Of a stretch of DNA of 64,000 bases, positions 1 through 8,425 are shown in pieces. The DNA lies in contig CAVOYT010000013.1 of assembly GCA_963700745.1 (NCBI GenBank), forward strand, positions 124,001-188,000, given 5' to 3'. A program made the position numbers and the translations under genes. A model generated the notes under the pieces. That model saw only the letters and a program-made list of their open reading frames with translations. It was not told where the DNA came from and did no database searches. This DNA is from UBA10649 sp963700745. GTDB lineage: Bacteria > Actinomycetota > Actinomycetes > S36-B12. Numbering within the stretch: position 1 is the first letter of the stretch; each line of letters begins with the position of its first letter.

Positions 1-1178
1 GGTCGTCGAAGGAGTGCACCTGGGGGTTCAGCGAGAAGTTGACGACATCGAGGTTGGTGGTGTCCGGGCGGCTCGCGGTTGAGCTCGGTGAAGTACAGGT
101 CGGTGCCACCGCCGATCACGGCGTCGGCGCCGAGGACGCTCGCGCGCGATGGCGATCCACTCGCTGCCGGTGACCTTCTCGTCGGGTCGGAAGACGAACC
201 AGCAGTCCACGAGGTCCGCGGCCCCGGCGCCAGCCGTGACGATGTCGGCGAGTTCGTCGCGGGTTCCGCCGATCAGCGCGACCTGCAGGCGGCAGCCGAG
301 GGCGCGAGCCTGATCGGCTGCGACGAGCAGCGTCTCGGCCGCCGTCGGCGATGCCACGGGAACGTCGATGCGCAGGTGATCCAGTCCGAGTCGCGACAAC
401 GTCGCCGACCTCATGCTCGGTCAGGGGCTCGAGCTCGGGCCTGAAGTCCCAGGCGGGGCAGCGGCGAGCGTCTTCGCCGATGTGCAGGGTGATCGGACCG
501 TCGTCCGGCTCGGTGCCGGGCACCTCGCCCTCGAGCGTGATGCGCACCGACTGATCGATCCGCCGCTCGGGGGTGACCTCGACGGGGAAGGGGAGCGAGA
601 TCGGGGTGCAGTAGGTCTTGAACGATGCGTCGCTCCAGTTGCGGTGGTCCTCGGCCTCGAACACCTCGCCGGCCATCTCGACGCGCGCGACGAGTCCGGG
701 ACGAACCTCGTGGGACAGCGCCCGGACATCGATGAAGGGCTGGTGCGGCGAGATCTCCACCGGGAATGCGGTCTCCTCGCGTCCGCCGGCGGCGTGGTCG
801 ACGACGACCGGGCGGCCGGCCAGGGACATCGGGTGCAGGATGCACAGCCCCAGACGGTTGCGCAGGAACGGGGCGTGAGCCACACCTGTGGCGGAGAAGT
901 CGATCGTGCCGTCGGCGGCACCGGTGATCACGACCGACCACGTGAAGTGCTCCGCGTCGAACGTGCCCCGAGCGGTGTACTGGATCCTGAACGAGTCGAC
1001 GTCCTGATCAACGTCGATCGCGTCGAGGATCCACGGTCGTGCAGTCCAGTTGCGATCCTGGAAGGCGAGGTAGATCCGACGGACGATCTCGGTGTCGCCG
1101 AGCCGGATGCACCGCAGGTCGCCGTCGTCGAAGTCGGCGCGCAGCGGACCGGCGCGGACGACGGACGGGCTCAGAGCG
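1..1178 (-). CDS. ApnL-like (D-apionate lactonase family) protein, 3' end outside window, frameshifted
   Basis: The reading frame resembles the D-apionate lactonase (ApnL) family, which opens sugar-acid lactones in apionate catabolism. Near the N-terminus it has DGDLRCIRLGDTEIVRR and a following DRNW; further in it has FLRNRLGLCILHP, QPFIDVRALSHEV and DHRNWSDASFKTY, all typical of that family. The frame breaks near 410, again near 150 and near 72, but the shifted frames continue the same protein (for example DLVDCWFVFRPDEKVTGSEW). The C-terminus runs off base 1. No clear ATG or GTG lies at the 5' end, which overlaps the stop of the upstream oxidoreductase, so the start is only placed to within a few codons. 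Family recognised by memory of conserved motifs; the substrate is inferred. Confidence 0.55.
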
Positions 1179-2199
1179 CGCTCCCGACCCGGTACACCTG
1201 TCCCGTGGCGAGGGACTCGTACGCCCCCAGGGTGATGTCGAGCAGCCGCAGAGTCTCCTCGCCTGAGCACTCGGAGACCACGCCTGCGCGCAGGCAGTCG
1301 ACCCACTGACGCTGGACGTTCACCACGCTGTCCTGGATCGCGTTCCACGGCTCGGAGGTCCATCCGTGGTCCGGGATGACGAGGTCCTCGTCGACGACTC
1401 CGGAACCGGAGACGACCTGCAGGTGGTAGTCGGCCGAGAGTGTCACGGTGCCCTCCGTCCCCTCGACGGTCACGAAGGTCTGGGGGTAGGTGTTGTGATC
1501 GGACTTCGTCTCGTAGCTGGCGTCGACGATGCAGGTGGCATCGGGCATGTGCATGAGGACCGTCGCCACGTCCTCACCCTTGATTCGGGGATTCACGCGC
1601 AGTGCGTCGGTGTAGAGGGTCTCGGGCTCGCCGATGAAGAATCGGGCGAGGTCGAACAGGTGCACGGCGACGTCGACGATGATCATCCGCTCGGACTCGA
1701 CCAGCCACGACTGGGCGGAGTAGACGTCGTGGGCCGTCCGGAAGCTCATGCGGCCGAAGAAGGGGCGGCCGATCGCGCCGCTGTCGATCACCTGCTTCAT
1801 CCGTCGCATCGGCGACTGGAACCGGAAGTTCTCGTGGACCATGAACGGGAGGTTCCTGGCCGCCATGGCCTCGACCATGGCCCGCGCGTCAGCCATCTCC
1901 CAGGCGAGCGGCTTCTGGCAGATCGCGGCGACGCCGTGTTCTGCGGCCAGCTCGACCATCATGCGGTGAGTCGGGGGAGTGGTGGCGATGTCGACGAAGT
2001 CGAGGTCCTCGCTGGCGAACAGCTCGCGGGCATCGGTGTAGGCCCGGCCGCCGAACTGCCCGGCTGCCGCCCTGGCCTTCGCCGGATCGATGTCGCAGGT
2101 GGCGACGAGCTCGACTTCCGGGATCTGGGCCCAGGCGTTCAGGTGGTTCTGGGCGAAGAAGCCGCAGCCGATGAGCGCGAAGCGGAACGGGGCGCTCAC
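1171..2199 (-). CDS. Gfo/Idh/MocA family NAD(P)-dependent oxidoreductase
   Basis: Intact 342-residue protein. The N-terminal Rossmann fold shows FALIGCGFFAQNHLNAW (dinucleotide-binding glycines at residues 9-14) followed by VATCDIDPAKA. The family signature appears as QKPLAWEMADAR, where the EKP-type lysine is preserved as QKP. The C-terminal half is the usual substrate-binding alpha/beta domain. GTG at 2199 is chosen because it overlaps the TGA of the sulfurtransferase gene by four bases (GTGA), and the gene's own stop overlaps the start region of the ApnL-like gene. This is therefore a tightly coupled three-gene minus-strand operon. Members oxidise sugars, inositols or sugar acids. Together with the ApnL-like neighbour it suggests uptake or breakdown of a plant-derived sugar acid, but the substrate cannot be read from sequence. 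Confidence 0.85.
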   Translation of the reverse strand: MSAPFRFALIGCGFFAQNHLNAWAQIPEVELVATCDIDPAKARAAAGQFGGRAYTDARELFASEDLDFVDIATTPPTHRMMVELAAEHGVAAICQKPLAWEMADARAMVEAMAARNLPFMVHENFRFQSPMRRMKQVIDSGAIGRPFFGRMSFRTAHDVYSAQSWLVESERMIIVDVAVHLFDLARFFIGEPETLYTDALRVNPRIKGEDVATVLMHMPDATCIVDASYETKSDHNTYPQTFVTVEGTEGTVTLSADYHLQVVSGSGVVDEDLVIPDHGWTSEPWNAIQDSVVNVQRQWVDCLRAGVVSECSGEETLRLLDITLGAYESLATGQVYRVGSAL

Positions 2200-3046
2200 A
2201 GCTCGAACGGCCTTTCCGGGTCCACGATCCATTCGCTCCACGACCCGACGTACATGCGTGCCCCGGGAAGGCCCGCATGAGTCATGGCGAGCACGTTCTG
2301 CGCGGCGGTCACCCCGGATCCGCAGTAGAAGATGATGTCCGAGGGTGACTGGTCGCCGATGAGGCCCGCGTAGTGCTCGCGGAGTTCTGCGGCGGTCCGG
2401 AAGTGGCCGTCCAACGTCATGGTCTCGGCCCGGTCGGCCAGCCCGGCTCCGGCAATGTGACCGCGCACGGGATCGTGGTAGACGCCACCGCCGTGGTAGC
2501 CCTCGGCCCCGCGGGAGTCGAAGACCCGGGTCTGGGGCAGCACGCGAGCCCGGTCCACTTCCTCGACGTCGACGAGCAGTTCGGGTCGAAGGTTTGGCGT
2601 GATGGTTCCCGGCGCAGGCGCAGGGACGTCCGGTCACCGCCGGTCCTCCCGACGCGAGCCACGCGGGATACCCGCCGTCGAGGACGGCCACGTTGTCGTG
2701 ACCGACCCAGCGCAGCATGACCCACAGCCGCGATGCCGCCATGAGTCCGCCGTCGGCGTCGTACACGACCACCTGCGTCTGCGTCACCGATGCCCCACGC
2801 GCGGACCCGTTCGATGAAGTCGTCCGCGTCGGGGAAGGGGCGTCGACCGGTCACGCCGGGGACGATCTCTCCGGCCATGTCATCCGACAGGTCGGCGCGC
2901 TGGGCACCGGGAATGTGGCCCTCGGCGAAGGCCCGATTGCCCCAGCCCTCGTCGTCGAGGGTGAACCGGGCATCGAGGACGACCAGGTCCGGATCAGCCA
3001 TTCGGTCCCGCAGCTGGGCAACGCTGATCAGGGTGGTGAACGGCAT
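2196..3046 (-). CDS. sseA: Rhodanese-type thiosulfate/3-mercaptopyruvate sulfurtransferase (frameshifted)
   Basis: Two-domain rhodanese of about 282 residues once two single-base frame changes are bridged (near 2795 and 2630). Domain 1 starts MPFTTLISVAQLRDRMADPD and contains VVLDARF and GHIPGAQRADL. Domain 2 contains VFDSRGAEGYHG and the active-site loop IIFYCGSGVTAAQNVLA, where the Cys of CGSGVTA is the persulfide-carrying residue. The end PERPFEL then stops. ATG at 3046 is preceded by GGAAGG. The enzyme moves sulfur from thiosulfate or mercaptopyruvate to a thiol acceptor in the cytosol. It heads the minus-strand operon and is divergent from ilvD across only 45 bases. Both frame changes behave like single extra bases, so a working gene is likely in the organism. 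Confidence 0.85.
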
Positions 3047-3079
3047 CTCGACCTTCCTGGACGACTCAGTGACCCCACC

Positions 3080-3085
3080 TAGACT
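3080..3085 (+). promoter_or_regulatory. -10 element of a probable leaderless ilvD promoter
   Basis: TAGACT lies six bases upstream of the GTG at 3092, with no ribosome-binding site between. This spacing is seen repeatedly in the window (before the ilvB leader, serA, smc and ffh) and fits leaderless transcription, common in Actinobacteria. The divergent sseA promoter must share the same 45-base gap. Confidence 0.5.
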
Positions 3086-3091
3086 AAAGCG

Positions 3092-4780
3092 GTGACCATG
3101 ACGCCGCGCAGTTTCCTCGTGACCCAGGGCCGGGATCGCTCGCCCAAACCGGGGCATGCTGCGTGCCCTCGGCATGACCGACGCCGACTTCTCCAAGCCC
3201 CAGATCGGCATCGCGTCGTCGTTCAACCAGATCACGCCCTGCAACATGTCGCTGCGCGACATCGCCGCCGGCGTGGGCCAGGGGGTCCAGGCGGGCGGCG
3301 GCTTCCCGATGGAGTTCGGCACCATCACCGTGTCCGACGTCATCTCGATGGGCCACGAGGGGATGCACTTCTCGCTCGTCAGCCGCGAGGTGATCGCCGA
3401 CTCCATCGAGACCGTGATGCAGGCCGAGCGGCTCGACGGCATGGTCACGCTGGCCGGGTGCGACAAGAGCATCCCGGCGATGCTGATGGCGGCCGCCCGC
3501 ATCGATGTGGCGAGCGTGCTCCTGTACGCCGGTTCGCTGCTTCCAGGCCACGTCCGCCTGACCGACGGGAGCGAGCACACCGTCAACATCGTGACGTCCT
3601 TCGAGGCCGTCGGCGCGAACGCCCGGGGACTGATGTCCGACGAGGACCTCGACCGGATCGAACGCGCGGTCTGCCCGAGCGCCGGGACGTGCGGCGGCAT
3701 GTACACCGCGAACACGATGGCGAGTGCGGCCGAGGCGATGGGGATGGCCCTGCCCGGCTCCTCCTCCCCGCCCGCCGTCGATGCGCGCCGCGACGCGCTG
3801 GCCCGCCGGTCCGGCGAGGCCGTGATCGAGCTCATCCGTCAGGGGATCACCACCCGCGACATCATCACCCGCGAGTCCCTCGAGAACGCCATCACGGTCG
3901 TCATGGCCCTGGGTGGCTCCACCAATGCGGTGCTGCACCTGCCGGCCATCGCGCACGAGTGCGGTTTCGAGCTCGACCTCGACGACTTCCAGCGCATCAG
4001 CACGCGGGTCCCGCTGCTGGCGGACCTCAAGCCGTTCGGTGAGTACGTGATGTTCGACCTGGACCGGGTCGGCGGCGTCCCCGTGGTCATGCGCATGCTG
4101 CTCGACGCCGGGCTCCTGCACGGGGACTGCCTCACGGTGACGGGCAGGACGCTGGCCGAGAACCTGGCCGACGTCGACCCGCCGGCGGCGGACGGGCTCC
4201 GTCGTGCGGGAGATGACACGGCCGCTGGCGCGCCACGGGCGGCATCACGATCCTGTCCGGGTCGCTGTGCCCCGAAGGCGCCGTGGTGAAGAACGCGGGC
4301 GTTCCGGTGGACGTGTTCGAGGGCGCGGCGCGGGTGTTCGACCGGGAGGAGGCGGCGATGGCGGCGCTCGAGGACGGCACCATCGTGGCCGGCGACGTCG
4401 TCGTGCTGCGCTACGAGGGGCCGAAGGGGGGTCCCGGCATGCGCGAGATGCTCATGATCACCGGGGCGATCAAGGGCGCCGGACTCGGCAAGGACGTCCT
4501 GCTGATCACGGACGGCCGGTTCTCCGGCGGCACGACCGGCCTGTGCGTGGGGCACGTCGCCCCGGAGGCCGTCGACGGCGGCCCGATCGGCCTGGTCAGG
4601 GACGGCGACCGCATCCGCATCGACATCCCCAACCGCACACTCGACCTCCTGGTCGAGGAGGCGGAGCTCGCCGAGCGGCGAGAGTCCTTCCAGCCACTGC
4701 CGCCGCGGTACACCCGAGGCGTCCTGGCCAAGTACGCCCGCCTGGTCGGGTCTGCCTCCCGGGGTGCGGTCTGCGACTGA
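3092..4780 (+). CDS. ilvD: Dihydroxy-acid dehydratase (frameshifted three times)
   Basis: Catalyses dehydration of dihydroxy-acids to 2-keto acids, the third common step of valine and isoleucine synthesis, using an Fe-S cluster. Segments in order: PRSFLVTQGRDRSP, then MLRALGMTDADFSKPQIGIA, SSFNQITPCNM, LAGCDKSIPAMLMAA with a cluster cysteine, CPSAGTCGGMYTANTMAS, and at the end LLITDGRFSGGTTGLCVGHV. The frame changes near 3147 (AAA where AA is expected), near 4195 (GGG for GG) and near 4228. All three are single extra bases; removing them gives a continuous 561-residue protein, the normal family length. GTG at 3092 is preferred to ATG 3098 because of the adjacent -10 box. Confidence 0.93.
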
Positions 4781-4814
4781 CGGGGGTGCGGTGGGCACCC
4801 GCGCCCTCGAGAGG

Positions 4815-4820
4815 TAGGCT
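4815..4820 (+). promoter_or_regulatory. -10 element for the ilvB leader transcript
   Basis: TAGGCT stands seven bases before the GTG of the leader peptide at 4828. No ribosome-binding site separates them, so the leader peptide is probably read from a leaderless mRNA. Confidence 0.5.
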
Positions 4821-4827
4821 TCCGGAC

Positions 4828-4866
4828 GTGGCACGAATTCTCGTAGTACGCAGGCGCGTGGGCTGA
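4828..4866 (+). CDS. ilvB operon leader peptide (MARILVVRRRVG)
   Basis: Twelve-codon open frame beginning GTG and ending TGA, reading MARILVVRRRVG. It contains consecutive Ile, Leu, Val, Val codons (ATT CTC GTA GTA), one for each end product of the pathway. A terminator hairpin follows 20 bases later and ilvB begins 82 bases after the stop. This is the classical arrangement of transcription attenuation, in which a ribosome stalling at the branched-chain codons prevents terminator formation. Leader peptides of this kind have been predicted upstream of ilvB in several Actinobacteria; here the codons, the stop and the terminator are seen directly. Confidence 0.85.
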   Translation: MARILVVRRRVG

Positions 4867-4886
4867 CCTCAGGTCACCCCGCGCCT

Positions 4887-4920
4887 CCCTCCGTTACCCA
4901 TGCTGGGTCGGGGGGTTTTT
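4887..4920 (+). terminator. Attenuator terminator upstream of ilvB
   Basis: A two-part stem is formed by CCCTCCG with CGGGGGG and inside it ACCC with GGGT around a five-base loop, followed by TTTTT at 4916-4920. It lies between the branched-chain leader peptide and the ilvB start. The small palindrome GACCTCAGGTC at 4865-4875 overlaps the leader stop and may belong to the alternative fold. Confidence 0.82.
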
Positions 4921-4948
4921 CATTGCAGGACAGCGAGAGAAGGAAGAG

Positions 4949-6691
4949 ATGGGCGAGAAGATCACCGGGGCGCAGAGCCTGGTCTATGCACTCGAGGCGG
5001 CGGGGGCGACCGACGTATTCGGCATCCCCGGCGGCGCCATCCTGCCCCTGTACGACCCGCTGATGGACTCGCCGAAGATCCGCCACATCCTCGTCCGCCA
5101 CGAGCAGGGCGCGGGGCATGCCGCCGAGGGCTTCGCCGCTGCGACCGGGCGGGTGGGCGTGTGCATGGCGACCAGCGGTCCGGGTGCCACGAACCTGGTG
5201 ACGCCGCTGGCTGACGCCAACATGGACTCCGTCCCGGTGGTCGCGATCACGGGTCAGGTGCCCAGCGCCTCGATCGGCACGGACGCCTTCCAGGAGGCGG
5301 ACATCCGCGGGATCACGATGCCCATCACCAAGCACAACTTCCTCATCACCAACCCCGACGACATCCCGCGCGCGGTCGCCGAGGCGTTCCACCTGGCATC
5401 GACTGGTCGCCCGGGCCCGGTCCTGGTGGACGTGTCCAAGGACGCGCTGCAGGCCGAGACCGAGTTCTCCTGGCCCGTCCAGATGGACCTGCCCGGCTAC
5501 CACCCGGTGACCAAGCCGCACTCCAAGCAGGTGCGGGAGGCGGCGCGCATGATCCTCGCGTCCAAGCAGCCGGTCCTGTACGTCGGCGGTGGCGTCATCC
5601 GGGCCCGGGCCTCCGCCGCGCTGCGGCGACTGGTGGACCTGACCGGCATTCCGGTCGTGACCACGCTCATGGCACGCGGCGCCTTCCCCGACTCCCACCC
5701 ACTGCACCTGGGCATGCCGGGCATGCACGGCACCGTGGCGGCCGTCGGGGCGCTGCAGAAGTCCGACCTGCTCATCGCGCTCGGCGCCCGCTTCGACGAC
5801 CGCGTCACCGGCAAGCTGTCGACGTTCGCGCCCAATGCCTCCGTCATCCATGCCGACATCGACCCGGCCGAGATCGGCAAGAACCGGCAGGCCGACGTGC
5901 CCATCGTCGGAGACCTCGCCGAGATCATCCCGGAGCTGGTGACCGCGATCGAGGTCGAGCAGGCCAACGGCGCCGTGGGCGACTACGAGGCCTGGTGGGC
6001 GCTGCTCTCCCGCATGCGCGACACCTACCCGCTGGGCTACGAGACCTACGACGACAACACCCTCTCGCCGCAGTACGCGATCCAGCGGCTCGGGCTGATC
6101 AGCGGCCCCGAGACGATCTTCGCCGCGGGCGTCGGCCAGCACCAGATGTGGGCGGCACAGTTCATCGACTACGAGCACCCGAACACCTGGCTCAACTCCG
6201 GCGGCCTGGGCACCATGGGGTATGCCGTTCCGGCCGCGATGGGGGCCAAGGTGGGACGTCCCGATGCGACCGTGTGGGCCGTCGACGGCGACGGCTGCTT
6301 CCAGATGACCAACCAGGAGCTGGCGACCTGCTCGATCAACGACATCCCGATCAAGGTCGCGCTCATCAACAACGGAAACCTGGGCATGGTCCGCCAGTGG
6401 CAGACCCTGTTCTACAACGAGCGCTACTCGAACACGAACCTGGAGTCGCATCGGATCCCGGACTTCGTGAAGCTCGCTGAGGCGTACGGGGCCTACGGCC
6501 TGCGCTGCGAGTCGCCGGAGCAGGTCGATGCCACGATCGAGAAGGCGATGGGGATGAACGACGCACCGGTCGTCATCGACTTCGTGGTCCACAAGGACGC
6601 GATGGTGTGGCCGATGGTCGCCGCCGGCACCAGCAACGACGACATCATGCACGCTCGTTCCATGGCACCAGATTGGGGGTCGGACGACTGA
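4949..6691 (+). CDS. ilvB: Acetolactate synthase, large catalytic subunit
   Basis: Intact 580-residue ThDP-, FAD- and Mg-dependent enzyme that condenses pyruvate with pyruvate or 2-oxobutyrate, the first common step to valine, leucine and isoleucine. Visible landmarks are VFGIPGGAILPLYD, the catalytic glutamate in VRHEQGAGHAAEGFA (residue 52), GARFDDRVTG in the middle FAD domain, and the ThDP motif VDGDGCFQMTNQELAT near the C-terminus. ATG at 4949 follows GAGAGAAGGAAG. It overlaps ilvN by one base (TGATG), so the two subunits are translated together. Expression is controlled by the leader peptide and attenuator just upstream. Confidence 0.97.
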   Translation: MGEKITGAQSLVYALEAAGATDVFGIPGGAILPLYDPLMDSPKIRHILVRHEQGAGHAAEGFAAATGRVGVCMATSGPGATNLVTPLADANMDSVPVVAITGQVPSASIGTDAFQEADIRGITMPITKHNFLITNPDDIPRAVAEAFHLASTGRPGPVLVDVSKDALQAETEFSWPVQMDLPGYHPVTKPHSKQVREAARMILASKQPVLYVGGGVIRARASAALRRLVDLTGIPVVTTLMARGAFPDSHPLHLGMPGMHGTVAAVGALQKSDLLIALGARFDDRVTGKLSTFAPNASVIHADIDPAEIGKNRQADVPIVGDLAEIIPELVTAIEVEQANGAVGDYEAWWALLSRMRDTYPLGYETYDDNTLSPQYAIQRLGLISGPETIFAAGVGQHQMWAAQFIDYEHPNTWLNSGGLGTMGYAVPAAMGAKVGRPDATVWAVDGDGCFQMTNQELATCSINDIPIKVALINNGNLGMVRQWQTLFYNERYSNTNLESHRIPDFVKLAEAYGAYGLRCESPEQVDATIEKAMGMNDAPVVIDFVVHKDAMVWPMVAAGTSNDDIMHARSMAPDWGSDD

Positions 6692-7215
6692 TGTCCCGAC
6701 ACACGCTCTCCGTTCTCGTCGAGGACAAGCCCGGCGTCCTCGCCCGCATCGCGAGCCTGTTCTCGCGGCGTGGCTTCAACATCGAGTCACTGGCCGTCGG
6801 TCCGACCGAGATCCCGGACGTCTCCAGGATGACCATCGTCGTCACCGTCGAGGGCCTGGCCCTGGAGCAGGTGACCAAGCAGCTGAACAAGCTGATCAAC
6901 GTGCTGAAGATCGTCGAGCTCGATCCCGACGCGTCGGTCCAGCGCGAGATCATGCTCGTCAAGGTGCGGTCCGATACCGACACCCGCTCCCACGTCCTGG
7001 AGACCGCCCAGCTCTTCCGGGCCAAGGTGGTCGACGTCGCACCCGACGCCGTGACCATCGAGGCCACCGGCAAGGCGGACAAGCTGCAGGCCCTCCTGAA
7101 GGTCCTGGAGCCCTTCGGGATCAAGGAACTGGTCAAGTCAGGAATGGTGGCCGTGGGCCGTGGTCCTCGCTCCATCACGGACCGGACCGTCCGTCCGATC
7201 GACCGCTCCGCCTGA
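6691..7215 (+). CDS. ilvN: Acetolactate synthase, small regulatory subunit
   Basis: Intact 174-residue protein with the ACT domain at the N-terminus (HTLSVLVEDKPGVLARIASLF, GFNIESLAVG) and the conserved second domain (ALLKVLEPFGIKELVKSG). It binds valine and confers feedback inhibition on IlvB. The start at 6691 shares a base with the ilvB stop, so the longer upstream reading of the frame is discarded. The length is that of the short bacterial IlvN/IlvH type. Confidence 0.96.
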   Translation: MSRHTLSVLVEDKPGVLARIASLFSRRGFNIESLAVGPTEIPDVSRMTIVVTVEGLALEQVTKQLNKLINVLKIVELDPDASVQREIMLVKVRSDTDTRSHVLETAQLFRAKVVDVAPDAVTIEATGKADKLQALLKVLEPFGIKELVKSGMVAVGRGPRSITDRTVRPIDRSA

Positions 7216-7284
7216 GCAGGCGTCACCCGCCCAACCGATACCCTTCCCCCGCCTATCCGCCCGTTCACCAGAGGAGAGCCCACC

Positions 7285-8313
7285 GTGGCCGAACTGTTCT
7301 ACGACGACGACGCCGACCTGTCCATCATCCAGAACCGCGTGGTCGCGATCATCGGCTTCGGGAGCCAGGGGCACGCGCATGCGATGTCGCTGCGCGACTC
7401 GGGCGTCGACGTCCGCGTCGGCCTGCGCCCCGGCTCGAAGAGCGCCGCGAAGGCCGAGGAGGCGGGTCTGCGGGTCGTCGATCCCGCCACGGCGGCCGCC
7501 GAGGCGGACGTCATCATGATCCTGGCTCCGGACCATGTCCAGGCCGGCCTCTACAAGGAGTCGATCGAGCCCAACCTGCAGGAGGGCGATGCGCTCTTCT
7601 TCGCGCACGGCTTCAACATCCGCTTCGGCTACATCACGCCGCCCGACTTCGTCGACGTGTGCATGGTCGCTCCCAAGGGCCCAGGTCACCTCGTCCGTCG
7701 TGAGTACGTCGCCGGCCGTGGCGTCCCCGCCATCGTCGCCGTCGAGCAGGACGCGACCGGCGAGGCGTGGCCGCTCACGCTGTCCTACGCCAAGGCGATC
7801 GGCGCTCTTCGCGCCGGCGGCATCAAGACGACCTTCACCGAGGAGTGCGAGACCGACCTGTTCGGCGAGCAGGCCGTGCTGTGCGGCGGCGCCTCGCAGC
7901 TGGTCATGTACGGGTTCGAGACCCTGGTCGAGGCCGGGTACCAGCCCGAGGTCGCGTACTTCGAGTGCCTGCACGAGCTCAAGCTCATCGTCGACCTGAT
8001 GTACGAGGGCGGCATCGCCAAGCAGCGGTGGAGCGTCTCGGACACCGCCGAGTACGGCGACTACGTGTCCGGTCCGCGGGTCATCGACGCGCACGTCAAG
8101 GAGAACATGAAGGCCGTCCTCGCCGACATCCAGAACGGCTCCTTCGCCAAGCGTTTCGTCGACGACCAGCTGGCCGGCGGACCCGAGTTCAAGGCGCTGC
8201 GGGCCAAGGGCGAGCAGCACCAGATCGAGGAAGTGGGCCGCGAGCTCCGCGGGCTCATGAGCTGGGTCGACAACAAGGGCGACGACTACGTCGAGGGCAC
8301 CGCCGCTCGGTGA
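7285..8313 (+). CDS. ilvC: Ketol-acid reductoisomerase
   Basis: Intact 342-residue class I enzyme. It converts acetolactate or acetohydroxybutyrate to the dihydroxy-acid with NADPH and Mg. The Rossmann glycines are at GFGSQGHAHA (residues 24-33). The catalytic region has APKGPGHLVRREY and TDLFGEQAVLCGG with metal-binding acidic residues, and DTAEYGDY. GTG at 7285 follows AGAGGAGAG. It sits 69 bases after ilvN and probably belongs to the same transcript. Confidence 0.97.
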   Translation: MAELFYDDDADLSIIQNRVVAIIGFGSQGHAHAMSLRDSGVDVRVGLRPGSKSAAKAEEAGLRVVDPATAAAEADVIMILAPDHVQAGLYKESIEPNLQEGDALFFAHGFNIRFGYITPPDFVDVCMVAPKGPGHLVRREYVAGRGVPAIVAVEQDATGEAWPLTLSYAKAIGALRAGGIKTTFTEECETDLFGEQAVLCGGASQLVMYGFETLVEAGYQPEVAYFECLHELKLIVDLMYEGGIAKQRWSVSDTAEYGDYVSGPRVIDAHVKENMKAVLADIQNGSFAKRFVDDQLAGGPEFKALRAKGEQHQIEEVGRELRGLMSWVDNKGDDYVEGTAAR

Positions 8314-8413
8314 GCGCCGCTTCGCGCCTGAGACCGGCGGGGCAGCACGCCAAGGCCAGTGACCCGCTTCACACCCCAGCCTCGCTCGCGTCAACGTGCC
8401 CCTGGGGCGTCGA

Positions 8414-8419
8414 TACACT
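8414..8419 (+). promoter_or_regulatory. -10 element for leaderless serA
   Basis: TACACT is placed six bases before the serA GTG at 8426, giving serA its own promoter separate from ilvBNC. No ribosome-binding site is present. Confidence 0.45.
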
Positions 8420-8425
8420 CCGCGA

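Noticed and set aside
3092..4780. ilvD and other broken genes as true pseudogenes
   Set aside because: The breaks are single bases, each shifted frame continues the conserved protein, and essential genes are affected equally. Sequencing error explains all of them better than decay.
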